A DNA stretch of 64,000 nucleotides from positions 52,190,760 to 52,254,759 of the forward strand of contig OZ024873.1 in NCBI GenBank assembly GCA_964017185.1, in the 5' to 3' direction. The notes beneath the pieces were generated by a model. The model made no database searches. It was not told the DNA's origin and worked only from the letters and a program-made list of their open reading frames with translations. This stretch comes from Rugalucina vietnamica. Lineage: Eukaryota; Mollusca; Bivalvia; Lucinida; Lucinidae. Made by a program: the position numbers and the translations under genes. This document shows positions 1 through 56,989 of the stretch, one piece after another (position 1 is the first letter of the stretch; each line of letters begins with the position of its first letter).

Positions 1-172
1 TACATTATGAAAACATGCCCATGCAATATACAAAGATTTTTAAGTTGTGAAAAAAGAAACTTTTCAGAAGAAAAATTTTGCTATTTTTCTTAGTTTTGCT
101 CAAAACATAGGTTGTGAGTACACGTTGTGGGTTCTAACTAGTACCCACAATCTAGGTTTTGGAGCAAAAATA
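1..172. repeat. Family C hairpin repeat, partial
   Basis: AT-rich interspersed repeat with GAAAACATGCCCATGCAATA at its edge and a central hairpin GTGGGTACT...AGTACCCACAATCTA. Related copies lie at 3858-4112, 9843-10168 and 51625-51935. Confidence 0.7.
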
Positions 173-177
173 AGAAC

Positions 178-2150
178 CAGAGGACCAATGGTCCTGTAAA
201 CGCTCACCTGAGTCTGCTGCATATACCAATAAACATGTTTGAATATTATGGTATTTAACCCCAGTGCAGGGGCAGATGAAGCCCTTGGGCCGTTTTCTTT
301 TTTCAGAATAATCAATATTCTGTCCATTTGCCAATTTCTTGCTGGCTTTTCCCTTCAAATGACATTTTAACAGTTTTTCCCATTCAAATGCATGGGCAAC
401 CCATGTTGACCTTGCCATAAACTTGGTCAAGGTCATCACAGGGTCATGATTTATATATACATTGTAGTACTATAGCCATGGATGCTTCACGCCAAGTTTC
501 ATTGAAGTCAATCTATTTGTTTCAGAGAAGAAGATATTTGAAGGGTTTTTACCATATATGGGCATGGCGGCCATCTTGGTCATGTGACCTAGATTATTAA
601 TATATACATTGGTTCCCCCATCCTATAGATGCTTCACATAAAATTTGGCTTCAATTGGCCAAGTGGTTTTAGAGGAGAAGATGTTTGAATATTATGGTAA
701 TATACATGTATATTGCCCCGGGGTGTGGGCATATGAGCCCTTAGGTCCATTTTTTTTTTCAGAATCATTAATATTTAGTCCTACTACCCATTTCCTGCAA
801 GATTTTCACCTCAAATGACTTTTTAAAAGTTTTCCCCATTCCAATGCATTGGCGACCTATGTTGACCTTGTCCTAAAATAGGTCAAGGTCACCACAGGGT
901 CATAATTTATATATACATTGTAGTACTTCAGCCACTGGTGCTTCATGCCAAGTTTCTTTGAAATCGGTCCACCAGATTCGGAAAAGAAGATTTTTGAAGG
1001 GTTTTTACCTTATATGGGAATGGCAGCCATCTTGGTCATGTGAACTAGAAAATTATATATACATTAATTCCCCCATTCCATAGATGCTTCACATAAAATT
1101 TGGCTTTGATTCGCCAAGCGGTTTCAGAGGAGAAGATGTTTGAATATTATGGTAATATACATGTATATTGCCCCGGGGTGGGGGCAGATGAGCCCCTGGG
1201 GTCCATTTTTTTTTCAGAATCATTAATATTCAGTCCTACTGCCCATTTCCTGCAAGACTTTCACTTTAAATGACATTTTAAAAGTTTTCCCCATTCAAAT
1301 GCATTGGCGACCTATGTTGACCTTGCCGTAAAATAGGTCAAGGTCATCACAGGGTCATGATTTATATACACATTGTAGTACTTGAGCCATCGATGCTTCA
1401 TGCCAAGTTTCTTTGAAATCGATCCACCGGTTCTGGAGAAGAAGATTTTTGAAGGGTTTTTACCATATATGGGCATTGCGGCCATCTTGGTCATGTGACC
1501 TGGATTATTTATATATACATTGATTACCCCTTCCTATTGATGCTTCACATAAAATTTGGCTTTGATTGGCCAAGCGGTTTCAGAGGAGATGATGTTTGAA
1601 TATTATGGTAATATACATGTATATTGCCCCGGGGTGGGGGCATATGAGCCCCTGGGGTCCAATTTTTTTCAGAATCATTAATATTCAGTCCTACTGCCCA
1701 TTTCCTGCAAGACTTTCACTTTAAATGACATTTTAAAAGTTTTCCCCATTCAAATGCATTGGCGACCTATGTTGACCTTGCCGTAAAATAGGTCAAGGTC
1801 ATCACAGGGTCATGATTTATACATACATTGTAGTGCTTGAGCCATCAATGCTTCATGCCAAGTTTCGTTGAAATCAGTCCACCGGTTCTGGAGAAGAAGA
1901 TTTTTGAAGGGTTTTTACCATATATGGGCATGGCGGCCATCTTGGTCATGTGACCTGGATTTCTTATATATACATTGATTCCCCCTTCCTATAGATGCTT
2001 GATATAAAATTTGGCTTTGGTTGGCCAAGCGGTTTCAGAGAAGAAGATCTTTGAAATTGTGGACGGACGGACGGACGACGGACGGACGGACGCCGGATCA
2101 TGGCCATCCTATAAGCTCACCTTGTGAGCCTAACGGCTCAGGTGAGCTAA
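178..2150 (+). repeat. Pearl-like element, ~455 bp tandem core (family B)
   Basis: Begins with AGGACCAATGGTCCTGTAAA, followed by about four copies of a 455 bp core (GTTGACCTTG at 405, 861, 1316 and 1771), a GGAC/GACGG microsatellite at about 2063-2093, and a terminal hairpin AGCTCACC...GGTGAGCT at 2114-2148. There is no coding capacity. The layout matches bivalve pearl elements, which are thought to be non-autonomous Helentron relatives. It lies in ELP3 intron 14. Confidence 0.8.
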
Positions 2151-2518
2151 AAATACGTATACCCCAGCATACCCCAGTTTTGCTATATAAAAGTGGGGTT
2201 TGAGGGGGTACATATTTCACGGACTTGTTTTCCTGATGAAAACTAATGCAGCCTCCTAACTGATGTAACGATTTTTTTACCTACTCAAATGCAAAATAAA
2301 TGACATACATTTTGGCACCCTAAGTTCATTAGCAAAGAATTTTCTTGTATGTACAGATAGAGAACATACTATACAATTTGGTTGATAACAGATTAATCTT
2401 TACTTTGATAAAACGTGTACCTGAATATTTGGACATCTAATTGTTTTGTTGTACACAAGTTAAATTCAGAGGGTCTACAATGAAATAAATGTGTAAAAGA
2501 CTGCTGTTTGAGAACAAA

Positions 2519-2757
2519 TGAGCCATCACGTGAGAAAACCAACAATTTGGGCTTCCGACCAGGTCCGCCAGAAACCAGCCTGTACAAATAAAGAAGCAGG
2601 CTAGAAGCTTGAGATTTTGGATTAGAGAAGAGGGATTGTACTATCTGTGTAACGAAAAACAAAGGCACTGATCAGCTTCGCAGTTACTGCGAAGCTGATC
2701 TGCGCCTTTGTTTTCGCATATACAAAATGTTGGTTTTCTCACGAGGTGGCTCAAATG
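2519..2757. mobile_element. Family A foldback MITE, copy 1
   Basis: TGAGCC...GAGAAAACCAAC end, inverted GTTGGTTTTCTC...GGCTCA end, and an inner perfect hairpin around GATCAGCTTCGCAG / CTGCGAAGCTGATC. It ends 29 bp from the ELP3 exon 14 donor. Confidence 0.9.
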
Positions 2758-2786
2758 TTAATGTGGTATACAATTATTGGACCCAC

Positions 2787-46025
<43,239 letters not shown>

Positions 46026-46260
46026 TTTAACAAGCCATTGTTTAGTCTCATTTTGAAGGCTGACCAGTCAGAACAGCACCTGACTAGTTCATGCAATTTA
46101 TCACGCCCACAATGCAAAACTATGGCTTCACTCGTCACGTGAAGAGAAAATTTTAGCGACGGATTCAGGCATCTATGGAAGGCAGAGTGAATGTAATAAA
46201 GCACCTGGATAATCCTGGTTACTGACTAGTCAAGTCACCCATACATTACATTAGGCTAAC
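46026..46260 (-). promoter_or_regulatory. Probable ELP3 5' flank / promoter
   Basis: Sequence upstream of the inferred ELP3 start codon. It contains a TCACGTGA E-box at 46135-46142 and no recognised repeat. A poly-G tract begins at 46281. The transcription start is not identifiable by eye. Confidence 0.4.
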
Positions 46261-46280
46261 TGGAGTTTGTGTGTGGTGGT

Positions 46281-46318
46281 GGGGGGGGGGGGGGGGGGGT
46301 GGGGGGGAGGGAGGGGGT
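46281..46318. repeat. Poly-G tract
   Basis: Near-pure G run, interrupted by T and A. It is followed to 47130 by AT-rich sequence in which nothing was recognised. Confidence 0.9.
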
Positions 46319-47137
46319 AAATAGGCGATGCTTCTTGCGTCCAATGTCTGTTAGATTGACCCTTGGTTGATTATTTTTCTAAAATACTGCGACGCTTGGT
46401 CGAAAATATTTTTACTGTGATCAGTCAGGACTTCCCTATGAGTTTCATACATGGTCTCCATTTACCGTTATATTATTATAGGACAGTAAGCCCAAACCCA
46501 CCTATTATTTGGTTCATTCAAATACAGACCTAGAAACAAACACCCGTATCAAAGTCTATTTGAACATGCACTAAACATTGTAAGCTGAGGTACAATCGTA
46601 TGTTTTGATTCTTTAAAATATTCTGAAAATTTTCGTAGTGGGTGTAATTTGTCATCTTTTAGAATATTATTTACTGAAAATGTATGTTTAAGTTTTTTCA
46701 TTTATGTCCTTAAATTTTTTTTATAGCTTTTACTAAAAAGCAGAGCAGACTTTTAAACAAAATGTCACCTATATCTTGCGTAATGTCACCCAAATGTACA
46801 ACAAATCACATGCAATAGACTATTTTTACTTTTTGAGATAGTTTACTTTGGTTTTCACCATCCAATTTTCGACCAATATTCGATAAATTTTTTAAGAAAT
46901 ATCAATTCGACAAATTTTCGACAAACTGTCAATTAGACAGAATGGTACGTTCGATGAAACATTGCATTCGACCAAATGATATTCGAAGAAATGTCATGGA
47001 AGCCTGTTAGAGATGTATTTGTCCAGTCAATTCTTGAAGGAGTTGACTGTTTTTTGCAGAAATAACTTCTTCAGGTAATTGATTCCAAGAATTCACCAAG
47101 AATGTTCCATCAAAAATGAACAAGACAAAATACAGTT

Positions 47138-48130
47138 TACCATGTATCGAAAGCTCGATCAAACGCTTGATTAGGAAACGTGATAAACTTTACTTTCGTG
47201 CTCGCAAGTCAAGTAGCCCTGACATTAAGAACCGTTACAAACGGTTCAGAGCACATGTTCAAAAGAGCATTAGAGATGCGTATTAGAAGCATGTTACCAA
47301 TATCTTCTCCTTTGAAAATGATAACCCTGATCCCGATTGTCTCCGAAAAAATGAAAAGGCAAAAAAGTTTTGGTCGTTTGTCAAGTCGCTTAAAAAAGAC
47401 GTGTCTGGGATCAATACCCCTAGAGAAAACGGCATCTTGAAGACTGACACTTTGGATCAGGCTAATATTTGTAATGGGCAGTTTCAGTCAGCCTTCACTT
47501 GCGAATCAAATGATGAAATCCCCTCCAAAGGCACAAGTCCCTTCACCCCTATGGGTGAAATTATAGTTGACCCCAAAGGGGTCATTAAACTGTTGAATAA
47601 TTTGAATATACATAAGGCGCCCGGGCCAGATGGCATGAGTGCTAGGGTGTTGAAAGAATGTAGTTCTAAAATTGCTACTGTCCTGACCTATATCTTCAAT
47701 GAGTCGCTTGCTCAGGGTGCTGTTTGGTATCACTATAATGAAACTCCAACTGCTAAGGTGGAGAAGGTGCAGAGGACTGCTGCCTGGTGGAATTGCAGGA
47801 GATGGAGGAACACCAGTAGCTTCGGTGAAATGCTAGACGAACTTGAGTGGCCATCCCTGGAGTCCCGCAGGGAGCGGTCCTCCTTAACCTTCTTCTTCTT
47901 CAAGATACACTCCGGTACAGTGTCTCTTGATAAAGACAAATACCCGACCCCGGCACCCAACCTAAGGCATACTCGAGATTCACATGAATCACAATACACA
48001 AGACCATTTGCCTATAGTGATGCCCTGAAAAATTCCTTTTTTCCCCAGAACTATTCAGGTTTGGAATAGTCTCCCTTCTTCAGTGGTCTAATCCAAGACC
48101 ATTGAGGAATTTAAGGCTTCTATTTAAATC
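47138..48130 (+). pseudogene. LINE (CR1/jockey-type) fragment, internally deleted
   Basis: Frame 47138-48069 reads, after one in-frame stop near 47282, KAKKFWSFVKSLKKDVSGIN and LNIHKAPGPDGMSARVLKEC, the fingers region of reverse transcriptase. Just after SLAQGAV it jumps to VEKVQRTAAWW and MLDELEWPSLESRR, the far C-terminal region of such proteins. The YxDD catalytic block and most of the palm are missing, yet the junction keeps the frame and leaves a 222-codon ORF. Non-functional as a polymerase. A C-terminal tail (LPSSVV region) continues out of frame to about 48130. Confidence 0.85.
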
Positions 48131-48360
48131 ATAGGCCCAGAGGCATGCGTTTTAGTGTGCCTCTCATCTATATCTTGCAAATAGTTTAAATGGTCCACCC
48201 CAAATGTTCTCTTTTCCCTTGACTAAATTCTAAATTTAGCCACCCACCCCACACCAGTCCTGAGGTGATGATCAGAAATTGATCGACTCAGTATCAGAAG
48301 ATAGATAATCTGATAGTGAGGCCTGATGGAAGATCCCATGGCAATGATCAAACTTGGGTC

Positions 48361-48381
48361 CCCCCCCCCCCCCCCCCCCCC
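48361..48381. repeat. Poly-C tract
   Basis: About 21 C, followed by CGGTGGGTCACCCATC. Up to 48800 there is only a short AACTCGTACCCAAGT triplication (about 48646-48690). Confidence 0.85.
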
Positions 48382-48802
48382 GGTGGGTCACCCATCATGC
48401 CTGACCCAAAGTGGTGATAAGGTGGTCGAGTTAAACGATGAGCACTATCATAATAGATGGTATCAAATGGATAAAACTATTCTTTAGTGTCTAACTAAAG
48501 AGTAAACACCTCGCTTCTTGTTCTTGCCCATATTTCACTTTTTTCGTGATCCATGTGAAACTGTCATCTAGACGCTTGAGTTTTTGGTGTTTCTAAAAGA
48601 CAAATTCGAGTCGTTTCGACCTAGTTTTTGTGACGGCAACTGGTCAACTCGTACCCAAGTTAACTCGTACCCAAGTCAACTCGTACCTTAGTATTTTTAA
48701 ATCTTATTTTGCTTCACTTATAATGTTATTTAAGGGTATGGCATGGAGTTTTACAAAATTTAGATGAACATGTATACTGTGATAAATCATCTCATTGGCT
48801 GA

Positions 48803-49581
48803 GGCTATCCGCACGACGGTCGTGCCGATAAGCGGCGTTATCTGCACGACGGTCGTGCCGATAAGCGGCGTTATCTGCACAACCGTCGTGCCGATAAGCG
48901 GCGTTATAGGCCCGACCGTCGTGCGGATAGCCAATGCTACAGGTATTGGCTATCGGCACGACGGGAGTATAAGATTTTCTTACAAGCTTACGAATGCATT
49001 AAACTATTAATTTGTCATTAAATAAATAAATTATGGTTTTAGCTATATAGAAATACATTCGAAATTAACATTTTTGTTAATTATGACTAAGAAAACTAGT
49101 TTGATTTGATTTATCCAGCTGATGCAAACTGAATCACAGCAGACGGAGAAAAAATATAATCATTGCAATTATTTAATTGTGTAACTGAAATGTTTCCACA
49201 CTTCATTGTTAAAATCAAAGGCTGTTTATTCTTTTGGATAACCTTACCACAATTTTTTTAATATTTAGGTTACGATTATTGACATAATTTCTTTCTCATT
49301 TACGCATACGCACGACTGATTTTTACAGGTAAATTCACAGGTAAGCCAATTTCAGCAAAATTACAATTTTGTTAATTAAAAAGTAAAAAATTCCTGCATG
49401 TGTAATATTCTGTTTCAGTTTTGAAGCCTGTGTAATATATTTATCAACTTAAAATGTATCCATTTCTAGACATTTTTAACATTTGGATATCGATTTCCAT
49501 GTCGTGCGGATAACGCCGCTTATCCGCACGACGGTCGTGCCGATAAGCGGTGTTATCGGCACGACCGTCGTGCGGATAGCC
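48803..49581. mobile_element. CpG-rich palindromic element, 779 bp
   Basis: Ends GGCTATCCGCACGAC and GTCGTGCGGATAGCC are inverted copies. The left end carries about four 33 bp units built on GCACGACGGTCGTGCCGATA, the right end two more, and the interior is AT-rich. The core GCACGACSGTCGTGC is itself palindromic. Long open frames here arise only because the unit is a multiple of three. Confidence 0.8.
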
Positions 49582-49634
49582 AGTGTCCATCTCATTTTAA
49601 AGAACTTAAGTTGAGCCTCATGTTATGAAAAACA

Positions 49635-50939
<1,305 letters not shown>

Positions 50940-50969
50940 CTCTATATATTGACACTTCTCTTGGGAAAA

Positions 50970-51375
50970 ATGGTATAATTAGAGATTAGCACATGGGCAT
51001 TTTGGTTATCGCCCGCAGTATCAACCCGAGACTCCATTATCAAACCCGAGAGCTTTAGCTCGAGGGCTGATAATGGTCGAGGGTTGATGCGAAGGGCGAT
51101 GACCAAAATGCTCATGCTATAATCTGTTTATCACATCTTCTTTATCTTCTATTCCAAAGATTTGTGTTTAGAAATGCGAAAAACGTTTATTTCTGTGTTG
51201 AAAAAGAAAATGACATCACAAATATGACGTAACAATGACGTAATGTCATTAAACCTGACGTCATAATACAGTGGCACAACAACGTCGCATGCGGGCATTA
51301 TAAACTCTCTCCATTCAAAATACATGATTTCCGCTTATCAGCCCGCCCATGCTGATAACCAGAGGGCGGGAAACA
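50970..51375. mobile_element. Hairpin element with CRE-type motif
   Basis: GCATTTTGGTTATCGCCC is mirrored by GGGCGATGACCAAAATGC. TGACGTCA lies at 51256-51263. The layout resembles 8045-8580. Confidence 0.6.
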
Positions 51376-51624
51376 CATTATTACATATGCAAACTTGAGG
51401 TTATCGCTGGAAATATAGGTCTAAGTATTTGATAACATACGCTTTTTATCCTTATTTTACCAAATCAATGCTATCAGAAAATAAAATTAAAGAAGGCCAT
51501 AAAGAAGTAAATTAATGACACGAGCCAAGTTTTACCTATTATACATGTAAGTGTGTCAAACAATCAACAAATTACAATTTATTAGATTATGATTACCATC
51601 TATACTGTATCAAGTACGTGATTT

Positions 51625-51935
51625 AACATCAGGAGAACATGCCCGTGTAATGAATGCCCCCTTATACACCACTTTTATAAAGAATAAGTGGGGGTTGCAG
51701 GGGTATACCTATTTTTCTTATTTTTGCTCAAAAACATAAATTGTGGGTACTCGTTAGAACCGCCTCGGCGAGGCGATTAGAACCACTTCGGCGAGGCGGT
51801 TCTAACGTATCCCCACAACATATGGTTTGAGAAAAAAAATAAGAAAAATATCAAAATTTTTCTGCTGAAAATTTTCATTTTTTACAGCAGAAAATATCTC
51901 TGTATATTGCATGGGCATGTTTTTGTAATCATAAT
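51625..51935. repeat. Family C hairpin repeat (full)
   Basis: CAGGAGAACATGCCCGTGTA edge and TGCATGGGCATGTTTTTGTA edge, with central GAACCGCCTCGGCGAGGCGA / CGGCGAGGCGGTTC hairpins. Confidence 0.8.
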
Positions 51936-52075
51936 GAGGGTCTGGATGGGGGTTCCTGTATTCACTCATCATTAATAACTTTTATTCACTGTCATTAAAA
52001 TTTTGGCTTAATGAATAAAATCGGCTTGATTATTCATTAAAACGTGATGATTACTTTACATTATGTCTTATTCAC
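51935..52075. repeat. Half of an ATTCATTA-rich inverted-repeat element
   Basis: GAGGGTCTGGATGGGGG plus TTCATTAAT-type motifs. The mirror half (ACCCCACCCAGACCCTC) lies at 55490-55697. No target duplication is visible, so whether this is one split element or two fragments is open. Confidence 0.45.
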
Positions 52076-52676
52076 AGCCTATTTATAAGCAAAGGGATAT
52101 TTTTATTCTTGTTCCCTACCACAAGCATCCCATGTTTCGAGCAACCAGACAAGGCCAGTTCTAGAATATTAAATTTTAGACTGCAGAATGCAACTTCTGA
52201 TGTTGGAAAACATGTTTATTCTGCTAGTCTGACAATTAAGCCTCTTAGAAACTTTCTGAGATACATATTTTTGAGCGATTTTATTTTCTAGATAACTCCT
52301 GTCCATTTGTGAGAGAAAAACTCCCTCGTCTTGGACACCGAATACAATATAATATAAATTTTATCCTAAATCCTGAGTATACTTTCTTTTCAGTCATGAA
52401 TACCAAACGCATGTACACTGAAGAGCTAAAAAAGTATTTTTGGCATTTTTAGTCTTCCTTAACAGGTGAAAGGGGTCGTTAGCTGTACTCTACTTCTATT
52501 TCTACATGAAACCGACATTTTAAAAGGCACTAACCATCCCCAGCAAAAAATGCCATTTTACACTTTTTGCCATGTGGAGTCTGTTTGAATTAATGGAGAA
52601 AAGTATTTCACCATTTCACATAGAGCTTGTAGCAATCCACATAAGAAAAACACTTTATTTTAGTTATGTCTCTTTT

Positions 52677-53835
52677 TAGCTCACCTGAGCCGAAGGCTCA
52701 AAGGAGAGCTTATAGGATGGCCATGATCCGGCGTCCGTCCGTCGTCCGTCGTCGTCCACAATTTCAAATGACTCTCCTCTGAAGCTGTGTGGCCAAAACT
52801 TTTGATATTTGGCATAAAGCATCCACAGGAGGGAGGTACCAAAAATGTTGTTTTTTGTTCAGATCGGATAAGAACTCTGGTTGCCATGGCAACTTATACG
52901 TCCCATAGACTTATAATGGAAAAAAGTGGAAATTGCAAATTTTTGCTTTCTCATTGGAGATATTTGAGTTTTATTTTTAGAGAAATGTTTATTGAGTAGT
53001 GCTCTACGTTTCAGATGACCTTCATCCTGATCGCTTATTTTGATTGCTTGCTGGGGCCCCAAAAAGGACAAATTTTCGAAAAAATCTTTAAAAATCTTTT
53101 CCTCAGAAACTGTTTGCTTTATGAAGCTGATACTTTGCATACATGTTCCTGACATTAGCCTCTACAAAAAAGTTGATTTTTGTTCCAGTCAGATAAGAAC
53201 TCTGGTTGCTATAGCAACTTTCAGTTTCCATAGACTTATAATGGGAAAAGTGAAAATTTGCTATTTCTGCAGTCTCATTGGAGAAATTCGAATTTCATTT
53301 TTAGAGTAATGTTTATTGAGTAATGCACTACGTTTCAGATGACCTTCATTCTGATCGCTTATTTTGATTGGTTGCTGGGGCCCCTAAAAGGGCAAATTTT
53401 CGAAAAAAATCTTTAAAAATCTTCTTCTCACAAACTGTTTGCTTTATGAAGCTGATACTTTGCATACATGTTCCTGGCATTAGCCTCTACAAAAAAGTTT
53501 TTTTTTTGTTCCAGTCAGATAAGAACTCTGGTTGCTATGGCTACTTTCAGTTTCCATAGACTTATAATGAGGAAAAGTGAAAATTTGCTATTTCTGCAGT
53601 CTCATTGGAGATTTTGCAGAAATGTTTATTAAGTAGTCCTCTATGTTTTATATTACTTTTGCCCTAACACCTTATTTTGATTGGTTGCTGGGGCCTCAAA
53701 AAAGCTAAATTTTCATTAATTATTTTAGTATTAGAGGTCAAGTTTACTTTTTACATTGACCAACATGACCTTAGCTAAAGGTCATGCAAGACCAAATCTC
53801 AGGTGAGCGATTTCAGGACCAATGGTACTCTGGTT
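52677..53835 (-). repeat. Pearl-like element with ~330 bp core, reverse orientation
   Basis: Begins with the terminal hairpin AGCTCACCTGAGCC, then GTCCGTCCGTCGTCC microsatellite, then three ~327 bp cores (CATAGACTTATAATGG at 52903, 53229 and 53558), ending with CTCAGGTGAGCGATTTCAGG and ACCAATGGT. The core is the second core type of the composite element at 31425-33235. Confidence 0.85.
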
Positions 53836-54635
53836 TATCATTCTATGTGTCTTTGAAAATGAATCATCCGGCACAGTTGGAGTTTTACAATCCTGATGAC
53901 GTATATATGACGTCATGTGGCGTCATATTTGCCATCGTTCAACTATTCGGCACCTCAACGGTCCCTCCCAGGCTATTAGGACAGCGAAAGGTTGACGCCG
54001 GTCTGATCCATCAAACATTTTACGTCAATGCGCTTACGTCTCTAAAGAATCGATGTTATGGCGCTCCATTACGTCGAAATTTAGTCAACCATGACCACTT
54101 AAACAAGCTAGCATGAGTGCTAGACAACCAGTGCAATTGGCAAATTTTTTGGTTTAAATGAGAAAGCGATGCTCTGTATGCCGAGGGGCAAATAGAAGTC
54201 TTGCTCAATTACTTAGCAGTTTTGGAGTTTAGGGGAAGTGCTATATCAATGCCTATTGCACTCACATTCCTCATTATTTTGATACAAAATTCACAACATA
54301 GTTTGCATACAGATCAATGTTTATGTGTGTGAAATTTCATTGAAATCGAACGACTACAAATATGCAAAACATTTGAATAAAATATGAAAAACACTGAGTA
54401 AAAACTTTTGCGTTTTAAAACTTTCAGTGTATTATGTAAATCAAAATGACTTCATGGATAAAAGTGATACAAGTAGTTCTATGAATTCGTGCTTGTGAAT
54501 GGTTGCACAAGGCATTTAATTATGATATAAAAAATTGAGCAAGCGAAGCAAGTGAGCGAGGAACATCTTACATATACCATATACACTGACAAAGAAAAAT
54601 TCTGAATAACCTTCTGATCGTTCCAATGCCATACT
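53836..54635. other. Stretch with a CRE-type motif, no gene recognised
   Basis: CpG-containing stretch with TGACGTCA at 53908-53915 flanked by GACGTATA and GGCGTCAT. Short open frames have no recognisable domain. Confidence 0.4.
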
Positions 54636-54770
54636 TCTGAGGTGGTTCTTACTGTTTTATGGTTTGGTGTTGACTTTTTGTGCTGTTTGCACCTTATGTG
54701 TGTTTTCATATTTTAGGTAAGTCTGTGTAACTATGTGGCCGCCTATTGGGAAATAGCTTTCTCGATACCA
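54636..54770. repeat. Family F interspersed repeat
   Basis: TTTTTGTGCTGTTTGCACCT and CGCCTATTGGGAAATAGC, as at 13340-13480. Confidence 0.65.
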
Positions 54771-55023
54771 AGTACTGATTGCTCTGTACCATGCGAACAA
54801 GGAAAAATGAACTTTACTCTCAAAAAAGGGTCAGAAAAACAAAACACCATCTATACCTTTACTTCTAAGTGTGATGTGGGATGTTATGTTTTGCACAAAG
54901 ACAGATAAAACACTTAAACTGAATACATTTGCAATCAAACAGTGAAATAATGTCCTGCTCAGTAAACACTTAGAAGAACGATGAATCCATGTTTCCTTCA
55001 AATGACATACATGTACATGCATT

Positions 55024-55314
55024 CAGGGATTTTCCTGGGCTGATTTTGGGGCCCATTATGGGCCCCTTTCCCAATTGAAAAAATGTGTAAAATTTCCAAA
55101 TTTTCAGGTAAAAAATCCCAAAATAATAAATAAATCTTTTTACATACCCTCAAAATATTTTTTTTCGGAGAAATATCCTCAAATTAACACCAAATATGCA
55201 TATTATCCCCTGTTCTGTTTTGTATCCATTTTCCCAATTTGACTGGTATACATATTATTTTTCCCAAAATCATTGGTCCCGGGTCCCTGTTTTGAAAACG
55301 TAGGAAAATCCCTG
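55024..55314. mobile_element. Short TIR element, 291 bp
   Basis: CAGGGATTTTCCT at the left and AGGAAAATCCCTG at the right. GCATT is repeated directly on both sides (55019-55023, 55315-55319). Interior GGGGCCCATTATGGGCCCC palindrome. The ends look hAT-like, but the target repeat seen is only 5 bp. Confidence 0.75.
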
Positions 55315-55489
55315 GCATTACTTTTTCAATGTTCCTGTGGCAAGCCCCTATGTTCTTGGCTTCCTGCAGGCAAAAGTCTTGTCAATCCAAACATTTGAGA
55401 AGTCATTGTACTATGAAAAATACAATATTTGAGATAATGTCAGAAAAAATGAAACTCTAGAATGTCAGGAAGGCCATCTAAGACAATTC

Positions 55490-55697
55490 TTGAGCAAAAT
55501 TTTGGTAATTCATTATTCTTTAAAACTGGGTTATTCACAATTCATGATTTTTTTCTGCTATTCATTAAAAAAGACATTTATTCATTATTTTTAGGACCTT
55601 ATTATTCACTAATCATTAATTTTTTTGCTCATTATTCACTCTCATTAAAAAATGACCATTACTCATTTAAAATCATTATACCCCACCCAGACCCTCA
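55490..55697. repeat. Mirror half of the ATTCATTA-rich element
   Basis: Repeated TTCATTATTC motifs ending in ACCCCACCCAGACCCTC, the inverse of the 51935 edge. From here to 56406 nothing was recognised. Confidence 0.45.
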
Positions 55698-56989
55698 AAA
55701 ATGCATCGAGACGCATCTGTAAATGATTAAGAACATAGTCATCATTCTAATGACAGGATGAAAGCGCAGGCTACGAATCAAACTCGTGAATTTATCTTTG
55801 TTTTCGTTGAAGGCGTAGCTTTTCTGCTCTGTCAGACTGTATTTTCACTTGTGATTAGCACTGCAAACAGCTGACTGAGGACTATCGACGTGAACAGCGA
55901 GACAAACACTATATTTGTCTCGTATCTGATAGAGTCTGATATGGTAATGCACCCTGTAGGCGTTCGACTAGGCATTTCTGCCTCTGTTCTAAAACTCAGA
56001 CTGCCTAAAATTTGGGCATTTCAATGATAACGTAAAAATAAACTGATGATTGGCCAAAATACCAGATCTCCCATGTTATGTGAGTATGTAAACGGTAAAT
56101 GATTTAGGTTTGCAGTGTCTCTGACTCGGGTCCAAAATATATTGTGTTTATTGGATCCGAGTTTCTGATTACCGGCATTATCTAAAATATGTACAGCATT
56201 AAAATATACTGACCTATCTGATTTGGGCAATGTGGGTGCAGCCGCATTTGATTGCGTCACCAGATCACGTGATTTGTTTGATTGTCCCATTCGAACTTGT
56301 TTGGTCTAACCGTTATTTTACGTCATGGGGATCTTCTGGAAGCATCGACCGTGTGGCATTTTATCGATTATGTTCCTATTGCAGAAAATATTATTATTCT
56401 ATCACCGATGAAGTCCCAGGGGGGGGGGGGGGTACTCTGAAATTTTCTGTATACATAGGCGAGGCTGACTTTTTTGGGGTCAAAATTTTGAATTTCCGTA
56501 TTTTTTTGGGTTTTCAGAAAAACTAGTTATTTTTTTTAGGGTAGTGAGCTTTTTATGGATATTTTTTTGGGGTCATGCCTTTTCTGAATTATTTTTTTGG
56601 GGCCATCTATAATTCTAAGTATTTTTTTGGGTTTTGCACATTTCTTGGGAAATCTCTTTATTTCTATAAAGATAAGAGTGGCTTACACGGCCTTAAGATT
56701 CAATTTTGTTTGCGACCATGCCTTATGACTGGTCTCGGTGAAATTTTGGAAGCTTGATCATGGTGATGTTGTTTGGATTGCAAATCAAATGGTATCAAAA
56801 CCATCATAAGACTTACACTTTGAGAATAAATAAAATCTTTAAATTTTATCCAACTTGGTATTTACTTCCTAGTTCCTACATATACTAACTGTATTGTGAC
56901 ATGTTCTGTTGGTTGGTTGATTTGGGATTTAACGTCCCACCAACAGCTTAGATCATATGGATGTGATAAAATTTCATCAATAGGCATAA

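Noticed and set aside
48704-49010. Frames with repeated ITPLIGTTVV-type peptides
   Set aside because: By-products of the 33 bp palindromic unit on both strands.
51935-55697. A single 3.7 kb TIR transposon
   Set aside because: The matching ends have no target duplication, and the interior is made of unrelated elements with no transposase. Two fragments or one split MITE is as likely.
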